Of a stretch of 64,000 bases of DNA, positions 38,556 to 47,020 are shown in pieces. How positions within the stretch are numbered: position 1 is the stretch's first letter; every line of letters begins with the position of its first letter. Origin of the DNA: Paraburkholderia sp. D15 (lineage in GTDB: Bacteria > Pseudomonadota > Gammaproteobacteria > Burkholderiales > Burkholderiaceae); assembly GCF_029910215.1 (NCBI RefSeq), contig NZ_CP110397.1:437258-501257 (forward strand). The letters are read 5' to 3'. The position numbers were made by a program, and so were the translations under genes. The notes below the pieces were generated by a model. The model saw only the letters and a list, made by a program, of their open reading frames with translations, ran no database searches and was not told the DNA's origin.

Positions 38556-39929
38556 CTACGCCGCAAACAGATCCTCGTTCAGCCAGGATAGCGATGAGGG
38601 TTCCATAGCCGGTTCCGGCGAATGCGTAAGCATCGTCGGTACTCCGAGCAACGCACCCGGTTCAGCGCGAGCGTCGACGAGACCCGGAACTAGTGCGTCT
38701 GGTTCAGCATCGATATCCGCGAGGACACGGACCGCGATAGCGTCCGCGTCACCCAGATCAAGCAACTGCAGACAATCGATGACAGGGGCCGCGTCGACGT
38801 TCGAGAGCGCACACCAGCGCGCAACTTTCCCCTCGACCGTCGTCTCGAGACTGATCCCCGCGGCACGGCTTCGGACGACGGGCAGGATGCGGTTTTCCAT
38901 CTTCAGGCCAGCGGCGCCGGTGAACATGGCTTCGATTGCCTTTCGATCGACCAGTTGACGATGCTCCTCGTCGATCTGCCAGCGAACGCGGACGAACGTG
39001 TCGCCTGCGCTATCCGCGATCTCCTGAAGCCTCTTCATATCCGGCGGCCCGTCAAACTCGACGCTAAGCATCTGCCGCGACGGCGTCGCGACCAGTTCCG
39101 CAGTTGCGCGGCCCGGCTCAACGTCCCATAGCAGGTAGCCCTTGTCGCCTTCTTCACCGTAGTGAAAACGCCCGATCGATCCCGGGTACGCGACCAGTCT
39201 GCTGTCGCGCTCCCATTGCTGCGCCTTATGGATGTGTCCGAGCATGAAACCATCGCATCCGGCATCGAACAGCGCCGTCAGCGAAAATTCATGATCGAAG
39301 CCCGCCATCGTGACACCGTGCTCGGTCGTACAACCGTTCACGGTGCCGTGCGAAATGCCGATGGTTCGAATGCCCGCCTCACGCAATTCACGGTTCACCC
39401 GGCCAGCCGCTGCCAGATATGCGGCGAGCACATCGCCCAGTTCCGTCGCCGCCGCGAGCGCGCCAACGCCCGCCGCAAGCTGACCCTTGTTGACGGTCGG
39501 AAGACAGGTGAACACCGCCTGCGGAGGTACAGCCAGAAGATCGTGCAGTTCGCTGGCCGAAAACACCGGACCGTGCGATGACAGAAAATCACCATCGGCC
39601 AATGCAACCTGGCAAACGCGGTCGGCGATGAACACCGGATGCGTGCTACCCATCAGCGCGAAGTTATCCAGCGTGCCCGGAGGCTCGTGCGAGAACGTGC
39701 CCTGCAGCATGATCACCGGCATCGCTTCGGCGAGACGGTGGATCTGGCTGGCCAGCGCATGCAGAGCCGGCGCGTGAGCGTCCAGCCGGTGATCCGTCGA
39801 GTCGCCCGAGATCACCGCAACGTCGGCGCGCCGGCCTATCGCGTTACCAGCCGCAAAGCTGAAACAGCGGTCAGACTCGACCAGGTTGTCCGGCGCGTAA
39901 TGCAAGTCAGAAAAATGAGCGATTTTCAA
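38556..39929 (-). CDS. SbcD/Mre11-like metallophosphoesterase nuclease
   Basis: 457 residues from a TTG at 39929 with GGAGG at the right distance; the preceding frame has no start with a ribosome site. KIAHFSDLHYAPDN carries motif I (D-x-H), AVISGDSTDHRLD motif II, and FMLGHIHKAQQW the terminal GHxH. The third motif, normally GNHD, reads LQGTFSHEPPG, as in plasmid/phage relatives. It should act with the Rad50-like ATPase encoded downstream in processing DNA ends or during replication and recombination of the element. Confidence 0.85.
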   Translation of the reverse strand: MKIAHFSDLHYAPDNLVESDRCFSFAAGNAIGRRADVAVISGDSTDHRLDAHAPALHALASQIHRLAEAMPVIMLQGTFSHEPPGTLDNFALMGSTHPVFIADRVCQVALADGDFLSSHGPVFSASELHDLLAVPPQAVFTCLPTVNKGQLAAGVGALAAATELGDVLAAYLAAAGRVNRELREAGIRTIGISHGTVNGCTTEHGVTMAGFDHEFSLTALFDAGCDGFMLGHIHKAQQWERDSRLVAYPGSIGRFHYGEEGDKGYLLWDVEPGRATAELVATPSRQMLSVEFDGPPDMKRLQEIADSAGDTFVRVRWQIDEEHRQLVDRKAIEAMFTGAAGLKMENRILPVVRSRAAGISLETTVEGKVARWCALSNVDAAPVIDCLQLLDLGDADAIAVRVLADIDAEPDALVPGLVDARAEPGALLGVPTMLTHSPEPAMEPSSLSWLNEDLFAA

Positions 39930-39986
39930 TTTCGCCTCCAAAAACGTTGGCCGCACAAAGGCAGCCTAGATATGGATCGACACGTC

Positions 39987-40349
39987 CTACTGGATAACCG
40001 AATCTTCGTCCGGACGAATCTCAGACGCCCTTGCGAACGATTCGCGTTGCTCTCGGCAGTAAAATTCGGTGTCGTAGTTTTCCGAATCCTCGATACACTG
40101 CTCAAGGTTACTAATAAGGAGATGAAGACTCTTCTCCTCCACGAAGAAACCAACCTCTTCGCAGCCCCGCCTTATGGACACCAGAAATGCGTGCACAACC
40201 GGCAAAAGATCGGGCGAAAGAAAACCGTCGGCCTGCAATACCGTCTCAAGCAATCCGCGCGCTACCGGCCTCCGATAATCGGTCGCATATAGCAGATCGG
40301 TAACCTCGGATAGTGTGTGTTTCACCGCGCAATGGGGAATCAAAATCAT
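39987..40349 (-). CDS. Hypothetical protein
   Basis: 120 residues from the ATG at 40349, which has GGAGTG 5 bases upstream; two earlier in-frame ATGs have no ribosome site. MILIPHCAVKHTLSEVTDLL, RRPVARGLLETVLQADGFLS and GFFVEEKSLHLLISNLEQCI give an all-helical protein. It is immediately upstream of the nuclease gene and probably in its operon. No family recognised. Confidence 0.55.
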   Translation of the reverse strand: MILIPHCAVKHTLSEVTDLLYATDYRRPVARGLLETVLQADGFLSPDLLPVVHAFLVSIRRGCEEVGFFVEEKSLHLLISNLEQCIEDSENYDTEFYCREQRESFARASEIRPDEDSVIQ

Positions 40350-40524
40350 GTCGCACTCCATATGTTTAAAAGTGTTTTTCACTCATCCAATTCATGAACG
40401 AGTCGGCAGGAAACAGATAACGCAATGACAAAATTGGCCGCGAAACACGGCTCCAAACTCGATGCGCCAGCGCGCTCTCGAAAGCACTTGAGCAAGTCCG
40501 CTTGCTGAAATGTTCTCGCGATAC

Positions 40525-40554
40525 AGAAAAGGAAACCAGCCCCGAAGGGCTGGT
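40525..40554 (-). terminator. Minus-strand terminator after the ParB fragment
   Basis: ACCAGCCC-TTCG-GGGCTGGT followed by TTCCTTTTC on the minus strand, 19 bases after the stop at 40573. Confidence 0.7.
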
Positions 40555-40572
40555 CAAGGTTTGTAGAAGTGG

Positions 40573-40824
40573 TCAGATCAGCAACGACTGCTGTCGCGCG
40601 TCGACGATTTCCCTGTCGAGCGCAGCACGGTCCTTAAGCGCGTCCTCGAGCCGTCCGTTCATCGCATCGACATCCTGCGGGCGGTCCGTCCAGCCGCGGC
40701 CGAATCGCGCGTGCGCGTAGACACGGAAATCGTGCTTACGGTCATCCACGCTCAGACCAAGACGTTGGAGCAGATCCGACAGACGATGGAGCTTGTCTTC
40801 GAGAGACTCATCCACCGCACCGGC
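40573..40824 (-). pseudogene. ParB-family protein, C-terminal fragment beyond IS21
   Basis: About 83 codons continue on the far side of the insertion: AGAVDESLEDKLHRLSDLLQ, RLGLSVDDRKHDFRVYAHAR and NGRLEDALKDRAALDREIVD. The helical C-terminus has the same orientation as the N-terminal ParB part at 43323-43806. I take the two as one original gene. The central part of a normal ParB (after QEIN) is missing, so the gene lost DNA as well as being interrupted. Confidence 0.6.
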
Positions 40825-40926
40825 TGTTGATACGCGCATAAAACTGACCCACTTCCGCTAGAAATTTGCATCGAAAATTGACCCACATGTTCAACTGCCT
40901 GCTTGGACGCCAAGCAGGAGAACGGA

Positions 40927-42453
40927 GTGATAACCGTGAGCATGTTGGCCAAAATTCGGCGGATGCATTTCCGCGATGGCGTCCCGCTCCGGGACATTGC
41001 AAGACAGACAGGGCTTTCGAGAAACACTATTCGACGATGGTTGCGCGAACCGTCGGAAAGCGAGCCGAAATTCGCTAAGCGCATCAGCAACAGCGTCGTC
41101 GACCCGTGGTCAGAGCAACTGCGACTATGGCTGGTCGCCGATACGAGGCGTACAAGACGGGAACGGCGCTCGGCAACGCAGATGTATGAGGATTTACGGG
41201 CGGCTGGCTACGACGGGAGCTACGACCGCGTGTCTGCCTTTGTGCGCAACTGGAAGAAGGAGCGCGATTCCGGAGCGCAGCGTGGCGCCTTTGTGCCGCT
41301 CGCCTTTGAGTATGGTGAAGCATTCCAGTTCGACTGGAGTTGCGAGTATGTCTTCATCGGTGGACTCAGACGACGCGTAGAGGTCGCACACATGAAGCTC
41401 GCCGCGAGTCGTGCCTTCTGGCTTGTGGCCTATCCGACCCAAAGCCATGAGATGCTGTTCGACGCCCACGCACGAGCATTCGTCGCGTTAGGCGGCATTC
41501 CCCGGCGCGGCATCTACGACAATATGAAGACTGCCGTCGACAAGGTTGGCCCGGGTAAGGAGCGAGCTATCAATGCGCGCTTCCACGCGATGTGCGGCCA
41601 CTACCTGTTCGAGCCTGAGTTCTGCAACCGGGCCGCTGGCTGGGAGAAAGGCATCGTTGAAAAGAATGTCCAGGACCGCCGCCGGCAGATTTGGCACGAT
41701 GCAATCGGTATCCGGTGGGAATCGCTTGAGGTCCTGAACATATGGCTGGCAGAACGCTGCCAACAGGCCTGGAAGCAACTGAGACATCCGCAATGGCCTG
41801 AGCTCAGTGTGGAAGACGCCCTCGCGGATGAACGCCCTCGGCTGATGCAGGTTCCAAAGCCGTTTGATGGCTACATTGAGAAACCCGTGCGCGTCTCGCC
41901 GACGAGTCTGGTACATCTCGACCGGAACCGTTATAGCGTGCCGACGGAGTTTGCACATCATATTGTTAGCCTGCGTAGCTATCCGACCTACATCAGCCTG
42001 GTGGCTGACGGCATCGAAATTGCCCGCCACCCCCGCAGCTTCGACCGCTACCAAACCTTTTATGACTGGCGGCACTACATCGCTTTGGTGGAACGAAAGC
42101 CCGGCTCTTTGAGAAACGGCGCGCCGTTCCTGACGATGCCAGAACCGATGCTTCGCCTGCAGAGACACCTACTAAGGCAGACCGGTGGCGACCGCGTAAT
42201 GGTCCAGGTCCTGGCGGCCACCCCCGTTCATGGCCTGGAGGCCGTGCTGGTTGCCGTCGAGCTTGCGCTCGAGTCCGGACGTCCCAGCGGAGACCATGTC
42301 CTGAACATCCTTGCCCGACTGAAAAGCCAGTCGGCTCAATCGGGCGACGGGGTGAGGACAGCAATAACGCTCAAGGTCGAACCGCTTGCAGACGTCTACC
42401 GTTATGAACGACTGCGCGTAATGCGCGACGAGGAGGATGGTCGTGTCGAATGA
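40927..42453 (+). CDS. istA: IS21-family transposase IstA
   Basis: 508 residues taking the GTG at 40927, which has AGGAG upstream; a TTG at 40903 is an alternative. An N-terminal HTH ([20 protein letters not shown] then [12 protein letters not shown]) precedes the DDE integrase core: [14 protein letters not shown] with the first Asp, [14 protein letters not shown] with the second, and later [15 protein letters not shown] with the Glu. The Mu-type C-terminal domain follows ([15 protein letters not shown]). The gene appears complete and therefore potentially active. Confidence 0.93.
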   Translation: MITVSMLAKIRRMHFRDGVPLRDIARQTGLSRNTIRRWLREPSESEPKFAKRISNSVVDPWSEQLRLWLVADTRRTRRERRSATQMYEDLRAAGYDGSYDRVSAFVRNWKKERDSGAQRGAFVPLAFEYGEAFQFDWSCEYVFIGGLRRRVEVAHMKLAASRAFWLVAYPTQSHEMLFDAHARAFVALGGIPRRGIYDNMKTAVDKVGPGKERAINARFHAMCGHYLFEPEFCNRAAGWEKGIVEKNVQDRRRQIWHDAIGIRWESLEVLNIWLAERCQQAWKQLRHPQWPELSVEDALADERPRLMQVPKPFDGYIEKPVRVSPTSLVHLDRNRYSVPTEFAHHIVSLRSYPTYISLVADGIEIARHPRSFDRYQTFYDWRHYIALVERKPGSLRNGAPFLTMPEPMLRLQRHLLRQTGGDRVMVQVLAATPVHGLEAVLVAVELALESGRPSGDHVLNILARLKSQSAQSGDGVRTAITLKVEPLADVYRYERLRVMRDEEDGRVE

Positions 42454-43252
42454 AACTGCCGCACTTCTCAAGGCGCTAAAGCTTCACGGAATGGCGCAGG
42501 CGTGGCCCGAACTGGTAGCACAGGCACGACACAGTGACTTTGAACCGGAGAAATTCATGCAGATGCTGCTGAAAGCAGAAACGGCTGAACGGCAGGTTCG
42601 GTCAATCAACTACCAGATGGCCGCCGCACGCTTCCCCGCGCACCGTGACCTTGCCGGCTTCGACTTCGAGCAGGCTAGCGTCGATGAAACTCTTGTGCGA
42701 GAGCTCCACACTGTCCGCTTCTGCGAGTCCGCGCAGAACGTAGTGTTCATCGGTGGACCTGGCACAGGAAAGACGCACCTGGCGACGTCCATCGGTATCG
42801 ACGCGATACAGAATCATGCAAAGCGGGTCCGGTTCTTCACTACGGTTGAACTCGTCAACCAGCTTGAAGCCGAGAAGGCAGCCGGCAAACCAGGGCAACT
42901 GGCAAATCGTCTCATGTATGTCGACGCCATTGTTCTGGACGAGTTGGGCTATCTCCCGTTCACTCAAACGGGCGGTGCACTGCTGTTCCATCTGCTCTCG
43001 AAACTTTACGAGCGTACGAGCGTTCTCGTTACAACCAATCTGAGCTTCACTGAATGGTCGAACGTCTTCGGCGACGCGAAGATGACAACTGCGCTGCTTG
43101 ACCGGCTCACCCACCACTGCCATATAGTGGAAACAGGCAACGATTCCTGGCGCTTCAAAAACAGTACGGCGGGGCAGCCCGCTTCGCGGGCTGCAACCCG
43201 TAAAAGCTCACCCAAACGACAAAAAGAGGAGGAAATCGACGCACCAGATTGA
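42443..43252 (+). CDS. istB: IS21-family ATPase helper IstB
   Basis: 269 residues. The AAA+ motifs are [20 protein letters not shown] (Walker A) and [20 protein letters not shown] (Walker B). The N-terminal part [17 protein letters not shown] is family typical. IstB remodels target DNA for IstA. The start may be ATG 42437 or, with a better distance to GAGGAGG, GTG 42443; either overlaps istA. Complete. Confidence 0.94.
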   Translation: MSNETAALLKALKLHGMAQAWPELVAQARHSDFEPEKFMQMLLKAETAERQVRSINYQMAAARFPAHRDLAGFDFEQASVDETLVRELHTVRFCESAQNVVFIGGPGTGKTHLATSIGIDAIQNHAKRVRFFTTVELVNQLEAEKAAGKPGQLANRLMYVDAIVLDELGYLPFTQTGGALLFHLLSKLYERTSVLVTTNLSFTEWSNVFGDAKMTTALLDRLTHHCHIVETGNDSWRFKNSTAGQPASRAATRKSSPKRQKEEEIDAPD

Positions 43253-43322
43253 TGTTTATCAGCATCAGGGGTGGGTCAATTTTAGATGCAAAAAGTGGGT
43301 CAGTTTCCAGTGCAAATCAACA

Positions 43323-43806
43323 CGATATTGATCTCCTGCCGCATCAGGGCGTCCAGAACCGCAGTGGAGCAGTTCAGGAGCGCGAGGCGGTTATCCAGCG
43401 TTGATCGTGACCAGCCGAGCGTTTTTGCCGTCACGTCCCGATCTCCGCCATGCAGCCCTAGCAGCTCGGCTGCGTCGCGAGCCTCTTCGGCCGGCGAAAG
43501 ACCAGCGCGCTGGATATTTTCCGTGAGCGCCATACGTCGCGCCTGGACCGGACTGACGTCCTTCACGGTGATAGGCATCGGATAGTCTTCACCGTGGGCA
43601 GCCATCGCAGCGCGATAACGCCGACCTCCGGCAATGACTTCATAGAGGAAGCCGTCTTCATCGATCGGCCGCACCAGGATCGGAGTATCGACGCCATGTT
43701 CGCGGATCGAGTCCGTGAGTTCCGCCATTGCCTTCGGTTCGAAGTACTGGCGGGGATTTAGACCAATCCGGATGTGCTTCAGGGGAGCAGTCAGTTGCTG
43801 TTGCAT
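43323..43806 (-). pseudogene. parB: ParB-family partition protein, N-terminal part, cut by IS21
   Basis: Starts at ATG 43806: MQQQLTAPLKHIRIGLNPRQ. It shows the ParB N-domain motifs DTPILVRPI, YEVIAGGRRYRAA and MALTENIQRAGLSPAEEARD, then the HTH AKTLGWSRSTLDNRLALLNC. After LMRQEIN the frame enters the IS and stops at 43300. The HTH and arginine-patch region are intact, but the C-terminal dimerisation part is separated. ParB proteins bind centromere sites for plasmid partition or act as nucleoid-type regulators. A structured leader precedes it. Confidence 0.75.
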
Positions 43807-43807
43807 T

Positions 43808-43862
43808 GCAGGTTCTCCAGGGAGGGAACCTGCCCCCTGTTCGGGAGTGGTTCCCGAGGGGG
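43808..43862 (-). promoter_or_regulatory. Riboswitch-like leader of parB
   Basis: Minus strand: CCCCCT-N3-CGGGA-loop-TCCCG-N3-AGGGGG as hairpin 1 (43862-43833); GCAGGTTC/GAACCTGC as hairpin 2 (43833-43808) with the GGAG ribosome site in its loop. GGGAACC of hairpin 1 can pair with GGTTCCC of hairpin 2. Confidence 0.6.
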
Positions 43863-43877
43863 TTAATAGGTAGTCGT

Positions 43878-43897
43878 TCGATGCGTCGGTGACGCGG
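43878..43897. repeat. TCGATGCGYC inverted repeat, copy 2
   Basis: TCGATGCGTC-GGT-GACGCGG then TAGGTAGC. About 72 bases before the parB start, on the distal side of its leader. Confidence 0.6.
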
Positions 43898-43982
43898 TAG
43901 GTAGCGCAACGATACATTCGTCAATCGCGCGCGCCGGCCCGTAAAGCAGCGAAAAATGATCCGGCTTTCAATTCCAGTGGAC

Positions 43983-44014
43983 GAAAAAAAACCCCGGTTA
44001 GAAACCGGGCTTCG
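43983..44014 (-). terminator. Minus-strand terminator with T8CGTC tail
   Basis: CCCGGTT/AACCGGG stem followed by GTTTTTTTTCGTC on the minus strand, 60 bases after the methylase-like gene. Ends the transcript from 45571. Confidence 0.8.
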
Positions 44015-44074
44015 TGCAGAAAGTGCTATCCCCGCGAAACCCTGCGAGGGACTCAAAAAAAGCGACTGCCGGAG

Positions 44075-45136
44075 TCAGAACAACACCAGCTGCGCAATGC
44101 GATCGAAGATGGTCTCCTGCGCCGGGACAAGGTCGCGTGTGCTGATCACCTGCTCGAAAAGAGTCGCGACAGAATCGCCTGGAACGCTCGGTGAGACCGC
44201 AGGGTCGTGGCACTCAGCCACCGCCAGCTCGCTCTCCGCACCGGCGGATACCGCTTCCCGCTGCAGGTCGCGAGTCGTGGCGATAGGCACGTCGGCGGTG
44301 CCGGGTGCTTCACTGGGGTCTTCGACGCAGCCCGGTTCCGTCGCCGGGTCCTCGCCTCGCATGAGGCCCAACATCGCCTTGGCTGCTAGCCGTCTAACGA
44401 GTCGTCCTTGCCAGCCTACGATGGCATGGGCGGGCGTGTACCAGACCTCCTTCACCTCAAGCGATAAAGCGTTGCCATGTACCACAACAGCCGGGATGCC
44501 GAGAAGCGATAGCTGGACGTACGCCATGTGCACGCACCGCCGATCGATATCGACACACGTAGCATGCAGGGTCTCGGGATAGCTCAAGCCTGCGTGATGC
44601 ATCGCCTGAGCTGTCGCCACGACCATGCCGCCAGATCCACACGCCGGTTCCTGCAGGGTAGCGAAGCCTTGCTCTCTCACAGAGGCGCCATCTCCCACAG
44701 CGATCATCGCCATCAGCATTGACACGCTGTACGGAGTAAAAAACTGCCCGTTGCGCGCGTTGCCGAGTTCGAGCGCCATGAAGATCTCGCCGAGTACATC
44801 ACCCAGACCGTGCCCAGGAATGTCGGCTGTTCCCGGCTCTCCGAGTTCGTCGACACGCGACTGATAGCAAAGGTGAAGCTGCCCAAACATGCCGGCGAAC
44901 CGGTCAAGATCCTCGCGCGTGTATCTCGCCACAATCTCAAGATAGCGCTTCTCTCGCACGTCGAACTGGGCCATGTCGACGCGACTGCTGATAGCGATCG
45001 CGCTGACTTCTACAAAATCGGAAAACACTGTGTGCGGGTCATGCGACACGAACAGTTGCCGCATAAGCTTGATAATCGCGGTCTTGTAGGGGTCCGAGCC
45101 CATCGCGGCGCGTTCGATGCGTTGCTGGCGGGCCAT
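44075..45136 (-). CDS. N6-adenine DNA methylase-like protein without NPPF motif
   Basis: 353 residues. The HsdM-like core is clear: LGEIFMALELGNARNGQFFT, PYSVSMLMAMI and TLQEPACGSGGMVVATAQAM (SAM-binding motif I), then ATCVDIDRRCVHMAYVQLSL. The catalytic motif IV (NPPF/Y) expected next is absent; the segment reads HGNALSLEVKEVWYTPAHAI instead. It may therefore bind DNA and SAM without methylating, or use another residue. There is no restriction subunit nearby. Start overlaps the stop of the 45136-45270 gene (TGATG). Confidence 0.8.
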   Translation of the reverse strand: MARQQRIERAAMGSDPYKTAIIKLMRQLFVSHDPHTVFSDFVEVSAIAISSRVDMAQFDVREKRYLEIVARYTREDLDRFAGMFGQLHLCYQSRVDELGEPGTADIPGHGLGDVLGEIFMALELGNARNGQFFTPYSVSMLMAMIAVGDGASVREQGFATLQEPACGSGGMVVATAQAMHHAGLSYPETLHATCVDIDRRCVHMAYVQLSLLGIPAVVVHGNALSLEVKEVWYTPAHAIVGWQGRLVRRLAAKAMLGLMRGEDPATEPGCVEDPSEAPGTADVPIATTRDLQREAVSAGAESELAVAECHDPAVSPSVPGDSVATLFEQVISTRDLVPAQETIFDRIAQLVLF

Positions 45137-45270
45137 CAGATGTCTCCCGCCGGCGTATCAGCGCCGCGCACCTGCGACGCCAGTGCCGCCCCGAGGCCGT
45201 CGAGATTGGACAATGTGTCGCGTGCGGCCGTCTGTGCGTCGATGAAGGTGTTGACGAATTCGTTGTACAT
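45136..45270 (-). CDS. 44-residue protein coupled to methylase-like gene
   Basis: MYNEFVNTFIDAQTAARDTL, then SNLDGLGAALASQVRGADTP. A short helical peptide whose stop overlaps the methylase start (TGATG). Its ATG lies within an arm of the leader hairpin, so its translation, and by coupling that of the methylase, should respond to the leader. Confidence 0.55.
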   Translation of the reverse strand: MYNEFVNTFIDAQTAARDTLSNLDGLGAALASQVRGADTPAGDI

Positions 45271-45324
45271 GCCTGACTCCAGGAACGGACGAGGCATGCC
45301 CCTTTGGGGACATGCCCCAAAGGG
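45268..45324 (-). promoter_or_regulatory. Riboswitch-like leader of the 45270 gene
   Basis: Minus strand: CCCTTTGGGG-CATGT-CCCCAAAGGG (45324-45300), then CATGCCT (complement of 45298-45292) able to pair with AGGCATG (complement of 45274-45268) that includes the start codon. GGCATG in hairpin 1 can compete for CATGCC. Confidence 0.62.
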
Positions 45325-45349
45325 TAGAAAGGATTGGACCTGCGGACGT

Positions 45350-45571
45350 TCAGATGCCGTAGTGCCGCCGCACCCGTCGGCGCGCGGCGGCGAATGGCTG
45401 ACCCAAGGTCACGGAAAGCGGCGCGTTACGCACGATGTGGCGCAGCGCTGCAGCGCGGAAAAGGACTGGGTAGCGGCTCTTCGCGGTTGCGAGGTACGCC
45501 AACGTGTCGTGCGGCAACCCGTAGGTGGCGCTAACCAACGTGCAAAGGCGGCGGATTCGGGATCGATTCAT
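45350..45571 (-). CDS. Small very basic protein, first gene of the methylase unit
   Basis: 73 residues: MNRSRIRRLCTLVSATYGLP, ALRHIVRNAPLSVTLGQPFA and a C-terminal ARRRVRRHYGI. Strongly basic, so possibly nucleic-acid binding. Its AGGAGC ribosome site is one arm of a perfect 7-bp hairpin (GCTCCTG/CAGGAGC, 45575-45599). Function unknown. Confidence 0.55.
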   Translation of the reverse strand: MNRSRIRRLCTLVSATYGLPHDTLAYLATAKSRYPVLFRAAALRHIVRNAPLSVTLGQPFAAARRRVRRHYGI

Positions 45572-45574
45572 GAT

Positions 45575-45599
45575 GCTCCTGACAGAATGGAACAGGAGC
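45575..45599 (-). promoter_or_regulatory. Hairpin sequestering the ribosome site of the 45571 gene
   Basis: GCTCCTG and CAGGAGC are perfect inverted repeats with an 11-base loop; the second arm on the minus strand is the ribosome-binding site, 3 bases before the ATG. Confidence 0.6.
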
Positions 45600-45659
45600 G
45601 ACCCGGAGCGGGCGAGCGCCCGTTCGGTTGATTGGTCGGCCTGCGCGAGGCAGACCAGT

Positions 45660-45679
45660 TCGATGCGCCGATGGCGCGA
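45660..45679. repeat. TCGATGCGYC inverted repeat, copy 3
   Basis: TCGATGCGCC-GAT-GGCGCGA then TAGGT. The two changes relative to copies 1 and 2 are compensatory (T to C and A to G in the arms). About 90 bases before the minus-strand start at 45571. Confidence 0.6.
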
Positions 45680-45769
45680 TAGGTCCGCCTATCCTAACGC
45701 TTCGGCCCGCAACGCCGGCATCCTATGCGCGGGCAATCCGCGCCCCTTTGACCTCGGTCGCCGCGCGAC

Positions 45770-45805
45770 TTATCCACAGTTTTGCAGGGATAAACCTGTG
45801 GATAG
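45770..45805. promoter_or_regulatory. Pair of DnaA-box-like sites
   Basis: TTATCCACA at 45770-45778 is a perfect DnaA box, and TGTGGATAG at 45797-45805 is an inverted 8-of-9 match. They lie in the intergenic region between divergent operons. This is suggestive of an origin or of DnaA-regulated transcription; no initiator gene is visible nearby. Confidence 0.55.
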
Positions 45806-45987
45806 CGAAGCGCACGGCATGAGCTGTGGCCCTTGGTTGGCCTTGCCGGAAAATGAGGCAACCCCGAGTAGCGCCCAACACGTTGAGCGCCCTTAGCCGA
45901 AATGACCCGGAAAAATGTATAGCTTTTGACGGTAACGACCCGCCGCTCAACTCGAAAGCAAAACTATTTGATGCGCCTTTCGCGCCC

Positions 45988-46016
45988 TTGACCTCGCGCC
46001 GGCAAACCCATAATCG
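45988..46016 (+). promoter_or_regulatory. Promoter of the + strand membrane/DUF block
   Basis: TTGACC (45988-45993), 17-base spacer, TAATCG (46011-46016), 45 bases before the ATG at 46061. The -35 is followed by TCG, as in similar motifs upstream of 50212, 51630 and 58507. Confidence 0.55.
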
Positions 46017-46060
46017 GCGAACCTGCACACTTCGTTGCAGGGCCATCACGAGGAGCCATC

Positions 46061-46648
46061 ATGAAGAGGTCTTTTCTCGCGGTTCTGACCGCCGTCCCCA
46101 CTCTCCTCTCCGTGACCGTGGCCATCGGAGCGGAGTCCGCCCCGCAGTCCGTCACGACCGACCTACGGCTCGCCGAGACACGCGCGACACACAGTCGGGA
46201 GGCCACAACGTCAGTTGCGCTCGAGTACCGGCTCGCGGACGAGACAGGACATATCGTCGCGAGCGGCACGACGATCCTGTCGAAACGACGTCCGCTCGAA
46301 ATGGGCACCAGTTTCGTTCGTGTGAGCTACATCGCGTCCTGTAGCCCGGATTCCGGCATCGTTACCAACGACCCGAAATGCACAGTCGAAACATCGGACA
46401 TCGGTAACACGCTCAAGATCGCTCTCGCCGATGTTCAGCCGGGCGTGATCACGCTCGCGGCATGGGTCGATTGGCAGACGCTCGATGGCATGCAGACCAT
46501 CCAGAACGACGGCTTTGCCACCCAGCGACCGCTGTCGCACGGCTGGAGCGACAGCAAGGCAACGACGATCGTTCCCGGACACTCCACGATCATCCAGCTC
46601 CGCAATCACTTCAGCCTGACGCTCAAGGCATCGATGTTGAACGACTGA
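46061..46648 (+). CDS. Exported protein of unknown function
   Basis: 195 residues with a signal peptide (MKRSFLAVLTAVPTLLSVTV...IGAES). The mature part is beta-rich: TTSVALEYRLADETGHIVAS, FVRVSYIASCSPDSGIVTND, LKIALADVQPGVITLAAWVD and IIQLRNHFSLTLKA. The pattern resembles secretin-associated or pilus-type periplasmic proteins but no firm family is seen. GAGGAGCC is 4 bases before the ATG. Confidence 0.62.
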   Translation: MKRSFLAVLTAVPTLLSVTVAIGAESAPQSVTTDLRLAETRATHSREATTSVALEYRLADETGHIVASGTTILSKRRPLEMGTSFVRVSYIASCSPDSGIVTNDPKCTVETSDIGNTLKIALADVQPGVITLAAWVDWQTLDGMQTIQNDGFATQRPLSHGWSDSKATTIVPGHSTIIQLRNHFSLTLKASMLND

Positions 46649-46759
46649 GCCCGCGAAAGCCCGCGAAAGTCGGCATCCTTTTGCTGCGTGGCTGTTTCGC
46701 ATCCTGTCGAGAATCGCTATACGCGCAGGTGCGCGCAAAGCTTCTTTTCGGGGACCACC

Positions 46760-46954
46760 ATGGCAGAACAGCTTGGCCAGCAGGATCCAGATTCGTTGAG
46801 ACTTCGACGGGTTACATACCAGACCGCCATCGATACCTGGAGCGAGGGCGTGGTCACCGATCACGACCTTGAAAACGGCATCGTTACGGTGATGGACGAC
46901 GAGGACCAGTCTTTCTGGTGCGGTCAGGAGGATCTTGTCGAAGTCATCGTCTGA
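46760..46954 (+). CDS. Small acidic protein
   Basis: 64 residues from the ATG at 46760 (GGGGA upstream): MAEQLGQQDPDSLRLRRVTY, then DTWSEGVVTDHDLENGIVTV and EDQSFWCGQEDLVEVIV. Probably a small beta-barrel. An in-frame upstream ATG at 46688 lacks a ribosome site. No family recognised. Confidence 0.5.
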   Translation: MAEQLGQQDPDSLRLRRVTYQTAIDTWSEGVVTDHDLENGIVTVMDDEDQSFWCGQEDLVEVIV

Positions 46955-47020
46955 CCGGACGGCGGACACCGGCTCCCCCTTCCGTCGCCGTCGGATCCGA
47001 CGTCACTGGAGAACAGGCAA

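Larger units (their letters stand above)
40825..43322 (+). mobile_element. IS21-family insertion sequence with istA and istB
   Basis: Terminal inverted repeats begin TGTTGAT and continue to AAACTGACCCACTT, matching at 24 of 30 positions between 40825-40854 and 43293-43322. Internal repeats of the AAATTGACCCAC type follow on both ends, as in IS21 elements. The element is 2498 bp. The flanks (ACCGGC before, CGATATT after) show no target duplication. Confidence 0.88.

Noticed and set aside
40825..43322. Target-site duplication of the IS21 element
   Set aside because: The bases outside the terminal repeats on both sides were compared and do not match over 4-8 bases.
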